54,651 nt of DNA from Ahrensia sp. R2A130 (GCF_000179775.1 NZ_AEEB01000021.1:1-54651); one strand, 5' to 3'; shown: positions 32,234 to 40,310, numbered from the stretch's first letter. Program-made: numbers and translations. The notes: a model not told the origin generated them from the letters alone.

Positions 32234-33640
32234 TCAAAACATGTGCTCCTGATCAGCAGTGGTGGCCTCGGAGACGTATCGAGTGAACGGAGCATCGAAC
32301 GTGAGGCTTGAACGCCTGCTTTCCTGCCCAAACCGGTTCTTGATCACACCAAGTTCGGCCTTCCCCTTTACAGCTTCGGCGCTGCCAAAAATGCGGGTTA
32401 GTTTCTCTTCATCGTTAGCTGCCGATGATATGGATGAACGCTCGTTGCGGTACTTCTCGCGGCGATACAGATAGATGATGCAATCGAAATCAGCTTTGGC
32501 ACCTTCGCCACCAAACAGGTCTTGCGAGATCGGCCGCGGATTATCCCGTCGCATCCCGAAACCGTTGCGTTGCTGCAGAACTAGCCCGGCCGCGTTGTTG
32601 GTCCGCATGAAGGCTTTCAACTCGCGGGCGATCTCCCCTGCCCTTGAACCGGCGTCCTGATCCTTCTTGCTGTCTGTTTGGATTTTGCCGATGTGGTCGA
32701 AGGCGAACAACGTGGGCTTAGACACCCCATAGCGCCGCTGAAATGCCCCACACATGCGAACCAGTTGGCCTACCGTCTCTCTGCCGCACTGGACCACATG
32801 GAAACGGCTGGCGCTGTACCAATCGGTAAACTCTTTAACCTGATCCCATTCCTTTATTCCAAGATCACCGGCCTCTTGGCGGATGGTGGTGATGCCGTAT
32901 TTCTGCGCGATCATCTGATGCACGCATTCTTTCTCGGATTGGTCGTAGCTGAACAGACAGACCGGATGCCCTGCCTCCGCAGCAGCCAACAGGATTTGCA
33001 TGGTGAGCGAGGTTTTCCCCTCACCCGATGATGAAAGCAGCCCGTTCAACCGACCAGCAGGAACGGATTTGACCGACATCACATCTTCCATTTCCTTCAA
33101 CGGAAGCGGAATGCCTTCTTTCACACCCTCCTGATGGGCCTTCGCCATGGCGTCGAAGATTGCAGCGCCTGGATTATCCGACCGTGCGATAGGTGACGCC
33201 CCACCAACAGCCATGATCTCATCCAACTGGCCCTGCATGGCCCCAATTATCTCATCGGCTGGCTTGGCCTTGGCGCGTAGCTCTTTCCCGCTTTCCTCAA
33301 CCGCTTTCACCAGTTCACGGCGTTGATATGCGTCGATCATCTGTTTCGCGTATTGAGCTAATGGAGGCGCATCTGCTTGCGATGAAGCTGCATGAATGCT
33401 GGCAGACACAACCGCTTCAGCTTTCTCGCCGTCATAGTCATCTGTCGCCTGGAACAGGACAGCAGCTTTGGTCACTTCCATGCCACGATAGGCAAGGTCA
33501 CAAATGCAGCCGTAGAGATCACCGAACACATGGCTGGTGAACATGCGGGGCAGAAGGCGATCTTGTACGGTGTCAAGCTGTGACGGTTTCAGCAGGATGG
33601 CACCGACTATCAGGCGTTCGATTTCGGGGTGCGAAGCCAT
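32234..33640 (-). CDS. dnaB: replicative DNA helicase, DnaB family
   Basis: 468 residues from MASHPEIERLIVGAILLKPS; the ATG overlaps the primase stop (TAATG). An N-terminal DnaB_N-type helical domain precedes a RecA-like motor with Walker A SSSGEGKTS and a Walker B-like LFAFDHIGKI. DnaB_C features include AGEIARELKAFMRTNNAAG, LVLQQRNG and DLFGGEGAKADFDCIIYLYR. It should unwind the phage fork as a hexamer with the adjacent primase. The symbol denotes the family; it is the phage's own copy. Confidence 0.93.
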   Translation of the reverse strand: MASHPEIERLIVGAILLKPSQLDTVQDRLLPRMFTSHVFGDLYGCICDLAYRGMEVTKAAVLFQATDDYDGEKAEAVVSASIHAASSQADAPPLAQYAKQMIDAYQRRELVKAVEESGKELRAKAKPADEIIGAMQGQLDEIMAVGGASPIARSDNPGAAIFDAMAKAHQEGVKEGIPLPLKEMEDVMSVKSVPAGRLNGLLSSSGEGKTSLTMQILLAAAEAGHPVCLFSYDQSEKECVHQMIAQKYGITTIRQEAGDLGIKEWDQVKEFTDWYSASRFHVVQCGRETVGQLVRMCGAFQRRYGVSKPTLFAFDHIGKIQTDSKKDQDAGSRAGEIARELKAFMRTNNAAGLVLQQRNGFGMRRDNPRPISQDLFGGEGAKADFDCIIYLYRREKYRNERSSISSAANDEEKLTRIFGSAEAVKGKAELGVIKNRFGQESRRSSLTFDAPFTRYVSEATTADQEHMF

Positions 33641-34716
33641 TATGCTACGTCCTTTGTTGTCATCCAGATCGACGCCCAATCGCTTCCTTCAGGCGGCAGA
33701 TGCACCTTCGCCAACAGACCGGCTGCTAGTGCTTTGTCCCGCAATGAATTGGCTGCGACCTCACCGGGTGCTCCAACGATCTTGTCTTGATTGGGGTGGA
33801 AGCGGTGTGGATCACCATCGGCCCAAATTTCTACGCCTTGTAGCTTTGCCGGTGCTTCAACTTCTGGGAAAACCAGTCCCGTCATGCCGGAAGTGGAGAG
33901 CGTTGCGCCCCATCCCCAATCCCCATCAGGATCGGTTATCCGCATGGCAGCGATTGTGCTTTCGAGACCTTCCCCAACGTTGAGGACAGAACCGGGCTTG
34001 GACAGGCGAACCATTCCACCAGATGCAGGGCCGAGACCCATCTTGATTTTGCGACCATCGTCACCGGTAAGAGCGCTGCCTGAACCGTTGAGAAATATTC
34101 TCCAGATAGCGATAGGCTTCCGGTCCGCAGCCTGCACGAGAGCAATCAAAGCCGGTGCCTTGCTGTTTATCGGAGCGCACCATGTGGCCGGATGATACCG
34201 CAGCGTTGGCATATCGCGGTCAAAGCCTAGCCCACGGCCTCGCAGGTATGCGGAGGCTTCGGTTTGCGCCAGTTTGAGCGCCTCACCCCAAACACCCATA
34301 GCGTTCGCTGTAGAGGCTTGTTGCTCTTGCTGGTGTGTTTGGGCGGCTTCGGCCTGTTTGGCCTCCTGTGCGGCTTTCTGCTTGGCCCACGCACGTTTTT
34401 CGTCGTCTGTTAGCTCGCGGTCAGGGTCTGCGCCCAATTCCTTTGCAGCATCCATGAACGATAAGCCCAAATGCTCTTGCAGGAACGTGATCGCATCGCC
34501 CTTCGCGCCGCACGAAAAGCAGTGAAAGAAGTTTTTGCCCTGATCAACTACGTGAAGTGATGGGCTTTTCTCACCGTGAAATACGCAATTTGCCCAAAAA
34601 TCACCCTTCGCAGGTTGAGACTTCTTTGGGCAGAAATTGACATGCCTGCCGATGATTTCGGAGATCGGCGTGTCAGCTTTCAGGCGGGCGAGTTCGTGGG
34701 CGTCTATGCGGCTCAC
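33640..34716 (-). CDS. DnaG-type primase with CHC2 zinc finger and Toprim
   Basis: 358 residues. The N-terminal zinc module has CVFHGEKSPSLHV and FHCFSCGAKGDAI (C-x2-H ... C-x2-C). Residues about 95-140 are a Lys/Gln-rich linker. The C-terminal part has a Toprim-like domain with VLNVGEGLESTIAAM (catalytic Glu) and GVEIWADGDPHRF (Asp pair). It lacks the separate helicase-binding domain of bacterial DnaG and is the size usual for compact phage primases. Starts within four bases of the upstream gene end. Confidence 0.9.
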   Translation of the reverse strand: MSRIDAHELARLKADTPISEIIGRHVNFCPKKSQPAKGDFWANCVFHGEKSPSLHVVDQGKNFFHCFSCGAKGDAITFLQEHLGLSFMDAAKELGADPDRELTDDEKRAWAKQKAAQEAKQAEAAQTHQQEQQASTANAMGVWGEALKLAQTEASAYLRGRGLGFDRDMPTLRYHPATWCAPINSKAPALIALVQAADRKPIAIWRIFLNGSGSALTGDDGRKIKMGLGPASGGMVRLSKPGSVLNVGEGLESTIAAMRITDPDGDWGWGATLSTSGMTGLVFPEVEAPAKLQGVEIWADGDPHRFHPNQDKIVGAPGEVAANSLRDKALAAGLLAKVHLPPEGSDWASIWMTTKDVA

Positions 34717-34895
34717 TTACCTTGCTCCCGCGCATAGCGCCAAAGCAACACACGCGCCTCGTCAGCAGCACGAACAGTTTCCGTAGATGTAAGTCCGCCA
34801 TTTCCGCCTTTTCCCATCACGCCGTTTACGTCGAAAGAAACGCAGTCAATCAGCTTTTGTAGGGCTTTAGCCATGTCGTCTGGTGATGCGCTCAT
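34713..34895 (-). CDS. small hypothetical protein in replication operon
   Basis: 60 residues. Both ends overlap neighbours by ATGA, which supports it as a true coupled gene. Helical, with one Cys; no family recognised. It may be a primase accessory protein by position only. Confidence 0.6.
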   Translation of the reverse strand: MSASPDDMAKALQKLIDCVSFDVNGVMGKGGNGGLTSTETVRAADEARVLLWRYAREQGK

Positions 34896-36058
34896 CGTGA
34901 AACCTCGAATGAAATTGCGTTGGGTTTGCCTTCCGGCAGCGTGGCAGTGACGCCTTTGGTGCCATCGCTTCCGTCCAGCATCATTGCCGATGCGCGAAGC
35001 GATGCGTCCGTAGTTCTCATGGCAGTGCAGATAGCCAGAACGTCGAAAGAGAATGTGCTTTTGCCGGTGCGCTCGTGGTATTTGATGACGCGTTCGCGAA
35101 GCTGCGCCATCACTGCCGGATTGCCGTTCGCTGCTGACACAACGATTGCGCTTTCCTTCATCAGCGATGCTGACTTCTCGCGTTCCTTGCGGGGTTTGAT
35201 GGGCGCGGGTGCTGTGGGCTGTTCCGATCTTACAGGCTGCTGCACTGGCTTTGACGGGTTCGCCTTCGCCTTCATTTCGGCGTTCAGCTTGTCAAAATCC
35301 GGCTCTGGCAGATCGGGGTTTGTCGTGAACCAGTTGCCGCGTGATAGGCCGGACATTGAACGCGCCTTGCGGATGCTGTTCGCCCGCTCTGCCGTTGATA
35401 TGATTTCGGCAAGGTGCGGTTGCAATACGTCCAGCTTCGCGCACAACTCGCCATAGGTTTTCTTCACCCACTTGTCTGCGCCGCCCCATTCATCAACGGC
35501 GTCTGCAATCTGTTTCGTGCGATCACCGTAACCGTGGACAGGCTCGCGTTCTTTGCGCTCCGGCGTGCTTATATGGGTGGTGCTCTTAACGACCTTTTCA
35601 GGCTCGGAAGCCATTTTCGTTATGGGTTTTGAGGTGGTGACGTCCAGTACGGGCTTGGTGGCCATTGGGGTGGCCGGTTTTGGCTCAATTTCCTGTTCGG
35701 AAGCCTTGTCTTCTATGGGCTTTTGGGGTGCCGGTTGCTGGCCATCAGCCTCGTCGTACGCCTCGTGGAGATTTGGTGTCCATTTGGCCGGACGTGCAAC
35801 CGTCGGCGCAGCGGCTTTCGTGCAGGCTTTTTCGTACAGATGCTCTGGCAACTTGGCCGCGTCTTCTTCGCGCTGCCCCGTGTAAGCAAAGTCTTTAATG
35901 TACTTCCAACGATAGGCGCATTCCTCAAGTTCGACCAAAGCGTTCGCCAAGATCAAAACTTTCTCACGCATCTCACCGTAGTCGCCCGTTTCCATAGCCA
36001 ATGCAGCCATAGCCTCGCGCAGGTGTTCTTCCGAAGATGGCTGTTCACGCTTGCTCAA
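34892..36058 (-). CDS. large hypothetical protein, modular
   Basis: 388 residues. A helical N-terminal domain (about 1-80), a long Pro/Lys/Glu-rich linker, a middle domain (VDEWGGADKWVKKTYGELCA, LQPHLAEIISTAERANSIRK) and a C-terminal domain (VISAANGNPAVM-like, IKYHERTGKSTFSFDVLAIC) can be seen. The architecture suggests a DNA-binding adaptor acting with the primase and helicase, but no domain was identified. Confidence 0.6.
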   Translation of the reverse strand: MSKREQPSSEEHLREAMAALAMETGDYGEMREKVLILANALVELEECAYRWKYIKDFAYTGQREEDAAKLPEHLYEKACTKAAAPTVARPAKWTPNLHEAYDEADGQQPAPQKPIEDKASEQEIEPKPATPMATKPVLDVTTSKPITKMASEPEKVVKSTTHISTPERKEREPVHGYGDRTKQIADAVDEWGGADKWVKKTYGELCAKLDVLQPHLAEIISTAERANSIRKARSMSGLSRGNWFTTNPDLPEPDFDKLNAEMKAKANPSKPVQQPVRSEQPTAPAPIKPRKEREKSASLMKESAIVVSAANGNPAVMAQLRERVIKYHERTGKSTFSFDVLAICTAMRTTDASLRASAMMLDGSDGTKGVTATLPEGKPNAISFEVSR

Positions 36059-36636
36059 GCTGCCACCTCATCAAATTTTGCGGATTGGTCGCCCCACGTT
36101 TGCCAACCATCACGGCTCTGCCTGCTGAATAGTTCCAGCCTGCGGGCGTTTGGCATAAGCGATTCCGCCACGGAAAATGCCTCGTCTGGTTTACGGCTGT
36201 GCTCTCGCACTGGCGCTTCGATAACAGAACGGGTGCTGCGGGTTGTTTTCGGTTCGCCGCGTGTCCCGATCAGGATCGGCTCGCTTGCGCTGCGGAAGAT
36301 GTAGCCGGTCCCGAAAGCCGTCTTTCCGTGAACGGTTTTCTTGTGCCAGACGCCGCTGGTTTTGAAAGTGAAGCCCCATGCCGCCATAACGTCCAATGCC
36401 TGCGGTATCATCGGGTTTGTAGCCCAAAGCCAAAGCAGGCAGTTCTCGGATGCGAGATCCATCACCGGCAAAGCGGAGATGTCCGCCAAAGACATGCACT
36501 GGTAGTGGGCTTTTGCGTTCTTGCCTTCGCCAGCCTCAGAGAAGTTCTCGAAAGCCCATGGCGGATCGGCCACGATAAGATCAAAAGACTGCGGGGACAG
36601 TTCGCCGAACGGCCAATCGAAGAGAGGCCCGCTCAC
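36055..36636 (-). CDS. MT-A70 family adenine N6-methyltransferase
   Basis: 193 residues with the catalytic DPPW motif (VADPPWAF, D24-W27), LLWLWATNPMIPQALDVMAA, the YIFRSASEPILIGTRG segment and the KPDEAFSVAESLMPNARRLE region typical of MT-A70-type phage methyltransferases. It transfers methyl groups from AdoMet to N6 of adenine, probably on phage DNA, to evade host restriction. Overlaps the RuvC-like gene by four bases. Target sequence unknown. Confidence 0.9.
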   Translation of the reverse strand: MSGPLFDWPFGELSPQSFDLIVADPPWAFENFSEAGEGKNAKAHYQCMSLADISALPVMDLASENCLLWLWATNPMIPQALDVMAAWGFTFKTSGVWHKKTVHGKTAFGTGYIFRSASEPILIGTRGEPKTTRSTRSVIEAPVREHSRKPDEAFSVAESLMPNARRLELFSRQSRDGWQTWGDQSAKFDEVAA

Positions 36637-37331
36637 GCTGCCATCCTCTGCGTTTCCATCATGCGGAAGGCTTGGGTTTTGGAAGCTGCGACGGCTATGC
36701 AGACAGCATCAGCTTCGTCATCGTTCTTGATTTCGACATTCTCGTCGCGGCAAAAATCTTTAGCGCGGCGCTTCCACTCTTGCCGCCACCACGCGCTCCA
36801 TGCATCCTTTGTCTTTTTGTCGTTGCCAGACATCTGGTCCAACTTCGGAACGCCAATGGATGCGTTATCAATATCCACATTCATTCCACGAGCCGCCTTG
36901 TGGATCATCTTGATTTGAATATCATTTAGACGTTTGCGACCTGCCTCAGAGCCCAACAAACGCTCGTACAAGTACCGGCGGCTACTGCTTTCGAACAATG
37001 CCACCCGCCACGACTGTGGGGCTAGAACAGCGTCATTCACGCCAAACATGGGGCATTGACCCATAAGTGAACCAAATATCTGGTTGGCGATAATGAGGCT
37101 ATTAACACCGCCTAAATTTTGAAGGATCGGTTGTTCGATGCACATGAAGTCTGGCTTCCCGTGCTTCCTGAAGAGCCGATACATGTTTTTAGAAATCGAC
37201 TTGGGTAGATCGCCAAGCAGCCCGCCCTCTATCTTCAACGTCTCTACGCGAATAGCCGAACGGGGCTTGTCCGTGTCGAAGATGGCAACGCCAGTCGATT
37301 TGCTGGGGTCAACGCCGTAGATCAATGCCAT
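36633..37331 (-). CDS. RuvC-like Holliday junction resolvase
   Basis: 232 residues with RuvC-fold acidic residues D8 (YGVDPSKSTG), E66 (MCIEQP) and a C-terminal pair in NDDEADAVCIAVA (D205/D208). The length exceeds E. coli RuvC (173) because of an insertion of about 50 residues before the last motif (QMSGNDKKTKDAWSAWWRQE). It should cleave branched replication or recombination intermediates before packaging. Works beside the MT-A70 gene in the early-left operon. Confidence 0.8.
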   Translation of the reverse strand: MALIYGVDPSKSTGVAIFDTDKPRSAIRVETLKIEGGLLGDLPKSISKNMYRLFRKHGKPDFMCIEQPILQNLGGVNSLIIANQIFGSLMGQCPMFGVNDAVLAPQSWRVALFESSSRRYLYERLLGSEAGRKRLNDIQIKMIHKAARGMNVDIDNASIGVPKLDQMSGNDKKTKDAWSAWWRQEWKRRAKDFCRDENVEIKNDDEADAVCIAVAASKTQAFRMMETQRMAA

Positions 37332-37341
37332 CGCCCTGCCC

Positions 37342-37878
37342 TCAGACGCTCAAAGGCGCGTCGAAGTCGCCCGTGTCGGATGGAATGATCTCGTTGTCGG
37401 CTTCCTGCGCCTCTGGCGATGCCGCCTCACGCTTCTTGAAAGCAGATGCACGAAGATCACGACCGGCCATCCAGCCAGTCAATTTTCGCTGTTCATCGGC
37501 ACCGGGCGCATCTCTGCCGGCCAATGCGTCAGCAAAGCCCTCGTCATACTGGCGCTCTGCTGCATCCCGACGCTCTGCGAATAGATCGGCTTGGCCCTTC
37601 GGCAACACCGACATGCCCTGCAGGATGTTGACGCGGTTCTGCGTGCTGGCAACCTGAACGCTCTGATCTTCGGAGGTCAGCGTTTTGTAAGCGAAGTCCA
37701 ACTGCTCCATCGTGAAGCCGTCTGCCTTGGCGATAGCGCGGTCTGATTTCCGCTCGTCTTTGATGACGTCCAATCGCTCTTGGAATTTCACCTCTTTGCG
37801 GGCGTAATCCATTAGAAGTGCGTGCTGCTCGTCTGGGCTCATTTCTAGGCTGTTGTGGCCTGATGTGGCTTCGGTCAT
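37342..37878 (-). CDS. hypothetical protein of replication region
   Basis: 178 residues from MTEATSGHNSLEMSPDEQHA, with GAAGGA 8 bases before the ATG. Helical N-terminus (RKEVKFQERLDVIKDERKSD) and a Gly/Asp-rich C-terminus with GFADALAGRDAPGADEQRKL, a pattern seen in phage proteins encoded next to resolvases and single-strand-binding proteins in alphaproteobacteria. Function unknown. Confidence 0.6.
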   Translation of the reverse strand: MTEATSGHNSLEMSPDEQHALLMDYARKEVKFQERLDVIKDERKSDRAIAKADGFTMEQLDFAYKTLTSEDQSVQVASTQNRVNILQGMSVLPKGQADLFAERRDAAERQYDEGFADALAGRDAPGADEQRKLTGWMAGRDLRASAFKKREAASPEAQEADNEIIPSDTGDFDAPLSV

Positions 37879-37956
37879 CGTTTCGATCCTTCTGGGTTGA
37901 TCCAATCTGAAAGGGCAATCAGCGCTTCACCGCACCAAAGGGGACCGAATGACGCC

Positions 37957-38268
37957 TTAACCAGCAGTGCTGCTGCCCATACTCGCAAGTCGTGTTTCAG
38001 CCCCGCGCCGGAGCGCTTGAATACGTCTGTCTGCTTCATCTCTGTCCCGTTCTCGCTGTTTGATCGCCGCCGCTCGCAGCGCGTCCATTTCCCATGCGTC
38101 GATGCGTCGAGCGCTACCTTTCCAGATGCACTCCGCTCTACCGACAGTGTTCAAACCAAGCTTGCGGGCGGCAACGAACCAACTGTTCACCGCCTTCCCG
38201 TGCTTGGTGACCGGAAACGCCTCACGAATGAGGCTCCGGCTTTCATCAATGTCTGCTGTTGCCGACAT
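37957..38268 (-). CDS. hypothetical protein, possible HTH
   Basis: 103 residues from MSATADIDESRSLIREAFPV, with GGAGAGAG about 8 bases before the ATG; a longer in-frame version reaches 38325. The central TKHGKAVNSWFVAARKLGLN and RRIDAWEMDALRAAA segments suggest a DNA-binding helix-turn-helix. First minus-strand gene below the plus-strand pair at 38395-38849. Confidence 0.55.
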   Translation of the reverse strand: MSATADIDESRSLIREAFPVTKHGKAVNSWFVAARKLGLNTVGRAECIWKGSARRIDAWEMDALRAAAIKQRERDRDEADRRIQALRRGAETRLASMGSSTAG

Positions 38269-38394
38269 ATTTCTCTCTCCTGCCTCTCCTGAATTGGTAG
38301 AGGTCTTGCTACGTTTGGTAGGCACATTGCCCTCCGTCTCTGGTTCAATCGGTCTTGCAACAGACCCAAACGAAACCTTGATGGAGTGACTGAA

Positions 38395-38604
38395 ATGCCG
38401 ACCCGAAAACTACCTCCCCCCAAGACACCAGCGACCGTTACTGACCTGACCGCTGATGCCGTGGGGAGGAAGGATGCGCGAAGACCAGAAGGCCTTCGAC
38501 ACGTCCGCCATGCTGCCGATGGGGTCGTGATCGACCTCCAGGCGGAGCGGCGGAAAATGAATGCGTTCCTGACCAGCGGTCGTCATGACCGTGGTAAGAA
38601 ATGA
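38395..38604 (+). CDS. small hypothetical protein, plus-strand insert
   Basis: 69 residues from MPTRKLPPPKTPATVTDLTA, with GGAG about 8 bases before the ATG. The C-terminus (ADGVVIDLQAERRKMNAFLT) is helical and basic. Its TGA overlaps the ATG of the next plus-strand ORF (ATGA), which supports both as genes running against the surrounding minus-strand operon. Confidence 0.5.
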   Translation: MPTRKLPPPKTPATVTDLTADAVGRKDARRPEGLRHVRHAADGVVIDLQAERRKMNAFLTSGRHDRGKK

Positions 38605-38849
38605 GCCGGACTGGGCACGACCCAAACACGCTAGAAAGGTGCGTGAGCGGCGGGGATGTCGTCTGGTCCTTGAAGGCGCGGCACTACACGGTGAACTGGG
38701 TAGTCGTACTTGCCTCTGTGCGCCCGTCCGGCTCATCCAGCAGGATGAAAGACGCACTGCGGGGTAAACGCGAACACGACTGGCACTTACGCGAGGGTTG
38801 CCCCGCAATGCCGAACGCGAACGCCCTGCTGGAAACTGATGTTTCGTGA
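38601..38849 (+). CDS. hypothetical protein, plus-strand insert
   Basis: 82 residues starting MSRTGHDPNTLERCVSGGDV and coupled to the upstream ORF by ATGA. Contains a Trp-rich region (WSLKARHYTVNWVVVLASVR). No family recognised. The competing minus-strand reading across this region is not protein-like. Confidence 0.45.
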   Translation: MSRTGHDPNTLERCVSGGDVVWSLKARHYTVNWVVVLASVRPSGSSSRMKDALRGKREHDWHLREGCPAMPNANALLETDVS

Positions 38850-38861
38850 TGGAAAGGGCAG

Positions 38862-38939
38862 TCATGATCGCAGCACCGTTGCTGAGAGCAGAACGGCAAT
38901 CACGAGAATGAAAAACGCCCCGATAATTGGTTCGCTCAT
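38862..38939 (-). CDS. 25-residue membrane micropeptide (putative)
   Basis: MSEPIIGAFFILVIAVLLSA then TVLRS: a single transmembrane helix. Its ATG overlaps the stop of the upstream minus-strand gene (TGATG). The coupling and a clean hydrophobic helix support translation, but at this length chance cannot be excluded. Confidence 0.4.
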   Translation of the reverse strand: MSEPIIGAFFILVIAVLLSATVLRS

Positions 38940-39160
38940 CACGCAGCACCCCGCATTGGATACCGCAGCAGCCCAAACTTCCACGCCTGCGTAGTCAGAT
39001 TGGCAAGACGAACATGATCGGAAAACGAAGGGCTAGTGATGTTCAAAGCCCAGAACAATGCGGGCTTCGTCACAACGCCAGTGCTGTCAGCAATCTCGTT
39101 GTAGACCTTGGCGAATGCTTTGATCTTGGCCTCAGAAAGACCGTTCAGGAGGTTTTGCAT
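38939..39160 (-). CDS. small hypothetical protein
   Basis: 73 residues from MQNLLNGLSEAKIKAFAKVY, ATG overlapping the stop of the upstream gene. Helical, with a possible helix-turn-helix in VTKPALFWALNITSPSFSDH. Part of the early-left operon; not recognised. Confidence 0.5.
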   Translation of the reverse strand: MQNLLNGLSEAKIKAFAKVYNEIADSTGVVTKPALFWALNITSPSFSDHVRLANLTTQAWKFGLLRYPMRGAA

Positions 39161-39354
39161 CACGCATGCCCCCACTGTTCGGAAACCTGCCCGCCAAACT
39201 CACCGCAACATGCCCAAGACACCAACGAGCGGGCCTCTACAGCCTCACGCGCTTGCTCTTTCGTCAGACCAGCTTCCAGAACCAGACAAGCCGTCTCATC
39301 GACAACCATCCAGCTTCCGTCTGTGTCTATGCGGGCCGTGATGATCTGGGTCAT
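39160..39354 (-). CDS. small hypothetical protein
   Basis: 64 residues starting MTQIITARIDTDGSWMVVDE. The ATG overlaps the stop of the longer minus-strand ORF upstream (ATGA). C-terminal WACCGEFGGQVSEQ has a Cys pair. No family recognised. Confidence 0.5.
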   Translation of the reverse strand: MTQIITARIDTDGSWMVVDETACLVLEAGLTKEQAREAVEARSLVSWACCGEFGGQVSEQWGHA

Positions 39355-39755
39355 GCCGAACCTGCAACTGGACCGGTCGTCCAGCTTGTGGTCGGCTCTT
39401 CACCCACGGAATCGAACCGCTCGGAAACCCAATGAACGACAATGGAAGCGACGACATCATCATCCCGATCATCCGATGGACGGCGGACAACTATGAACGA
39501 ACCCATGCCCTGTTTGACGATGATATGCCGGACACCTTCGCCGACTGGCAGAAGCTTCTTGATGCAATGCTCAACAGCGCCCCTGTCGGAGCCAAGATTG
39601 AGTTCATTGACCTTGAACCGGAAGATGTCGCCGAATGGTGCAGACGAGAGCGCGGTAAAGTCACAACCGAAGATCGGGCTGTCTTTGCCGTCGAGTGGTG
39701 GAAAAGCCGCAACGGTCACTAAGGACGCTGGCTCGTGGGCCGTGATGATCTGCAT
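39351..39755 (-). CDS. hypothetical protein, antisense to 39432-39722
   Basis: 134 residues, MQIITAHEPASLVTVAAFPP onward. Support comes from context: it starts one base after the upstream stop and ends in an ATGA overlap with the next gene. The protein itself is not recognised, has no ribosome-binding site and lies almost entirely opposite a better-looking plus-strand ORF. At least one of the two may be a shadow. Confidence 0.4.
   Translation of the reverse strand: MQIITAHEPASLVTVAAFPPLDGKDSPIFGCDFTALSSAPFGDIFRFKVNELNLGSDRGAVEHCIKKLLPVGEGVRHIIVKQGMGSFIVVRRPSDDRDDDVVASIVVHWVSERFDSVGEEPTTSWTTGPVAGSA
39432..39722 (+). CDS. conserved-looking acidic protein, plus-strand insert
   Basis: 96 residues: TADNYERTHALFDDDMPDTF, ADWQKLLDAMLNSAPVGAKI and LEPEDVAEWCRRERGKVTTE. 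This resembles a small alphaproteobacterial family with a DTFxxW...EFxxWC pattern. GGAAA lies 5 bases before the ATG. It runs against the early-left operon and opposite the 39351-39755 reading. Function unknown. Confidence 0.55.
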   Translation: MNDNGSDDIIIPIIRWTADNYERTHALFDDDMPDTFADWQKLLDAMLNSAPVGAKIEFIDLEPEDVAEWCRRERGKVTTEDRAVFAVEWWKSRNGH

Positions 39756-39756
39756 G

Positions 39757-39996
39757 CTAGGACAAGCCCCCGTTCAACGGGTCAGCCATAGCCTTGCGGT
39801 TCATGCGCTCTGCTTCGGACCATGCTTGCGAGTTGGTCAGGCCATGACGATCACCGACAGACCACGAGCCGTCAGCGGCTTGCACTGGCGAAGCTTTGGC
39901 AAGATGGCCGAACTCTGCCTCACGACGCAGCTTGCGCTTCTGGCCTTCGGTCTGCGCGAGCTTCATCGCGTCTTTGACGGAACGGAAGCGCTTCAT
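39757..39996 (-). CDS. small hypothetical protein after Cro
   Basis: 79 residues from MKRFRSVKDAMKLAQTEGQK, ATG overlapping the Cro-like stop (ATGA). Basic, helical N-terminus and a GSWSVGDRHGLTNSQAWSEA segment. Not recognised; second gene of the leftward early transcript. Confidence 0.6.
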   Translation of the reverse strand: MKRFRSVKDAMKLAQTEGQKRKLRREAEFGHLAKASPVQAADGSWSVGDRHGLTNSQAWSEAERMNRKAMADPLNGGLS

Positions 39997-40226
39997 GCTG
40001 CAGCCTTTGATTTGGCTTTGCGAAGGCCGGTCAACCACTCAAAGGTTACACCCTCGATACCCTTCGCCTCGGCCACCTCGACCAGCTTCGGCCAGTGGTT
40101 CGGTGCTGCGGAGTTACGGACACGCATTGCGCGAGCCGTGACGTACGGAAGACCCATATCGTGCTGGAACTCCACGATGGTGTCCCATTGATCGATCAGG
40201 TCTCGAATGTTGGAAATATTGCTCAT
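39993..40226 (-). CDS. Cro-like repressor
   Basis: 77 residues. The pattern IRDLIDQWDTIVEFQHDMGL then PYVTARAMRVRNSAAPNHWP is a compact HTH seen in rhizobial phages as a Cro-type regulator. It is transcribed divergently from CI, and its start codon lies two to three bases after the predicted transcription start, implying a leaderless message. It should compete with CI at the TCGTAC operators and begin the early-left operon. Confidence 0.8.
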   Translation of the reverse strand: MSNISNIRDLIDQWDTIVEFQHDMGLPYVTARAMRVRNSAAPNHWPKLVEVAEAKGIEGVTFEWLTGLRKAKSKAAA

Positions 40227-40234
40227 GACGGGAA

Positions 40235-40263
40235 TTCGTACAGGCTGTACGACAACCTATCAA
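40235..40263 (-). promoter_or_regulatory. leftward early promoter (PL-like)
   Basis: -35 TTGATA (40263-40258), 17-base spacer and -10 TACGAA (40240-40235) on the minus strand. The spacer and -10 are filled by the 17-bp operator, so bound repressor must block RNA polymerase. Transcription start about 40228. Confidence 0.7.
40236..40252. promoter_or_regulatory. CI/Cro operator 1
   Basis: Perfect 8+8 palindrome with a single central base: TCGTACAG-G-CTGTACGA. The same sequence, inverted, occurs at 41960-41976. Confidence 0.85.
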
Positions 40264-40270
40264 CCCCAAA

Positions 40271-40287
40271 TCGTACAAACGGCACGA
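40271..40287. promoter_or_regulatory. CI/Cro operator 2 (weaker)
   Basis: TCGTACAA-A-CGGCACGA, an imperfect version keeping the outer TCGTRC half-sites. Centre 35 bp from operator 1, matching the spacing of the pair near 41.95 kb. Confidence 0.6.
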
Positions 40288-40310
40288 AATTTATCGACTA
40301 CACTGAAGCG

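Noticed and set aside
38410..38976. 188-residue minus-strand ORF opposite the plus-strand gene pair
   Set aside because: Composition is Arg/Ser/Pro-rich with no family, typical of the shadow of a GC-rich gene; the coupled plus-strand ORFs are better.
40095..40310. N-terminal extension of the CI reading frame
   Set aside because: It would translate through the operators and the leftward promoter; ATG 40311 gives the normal HTH start.
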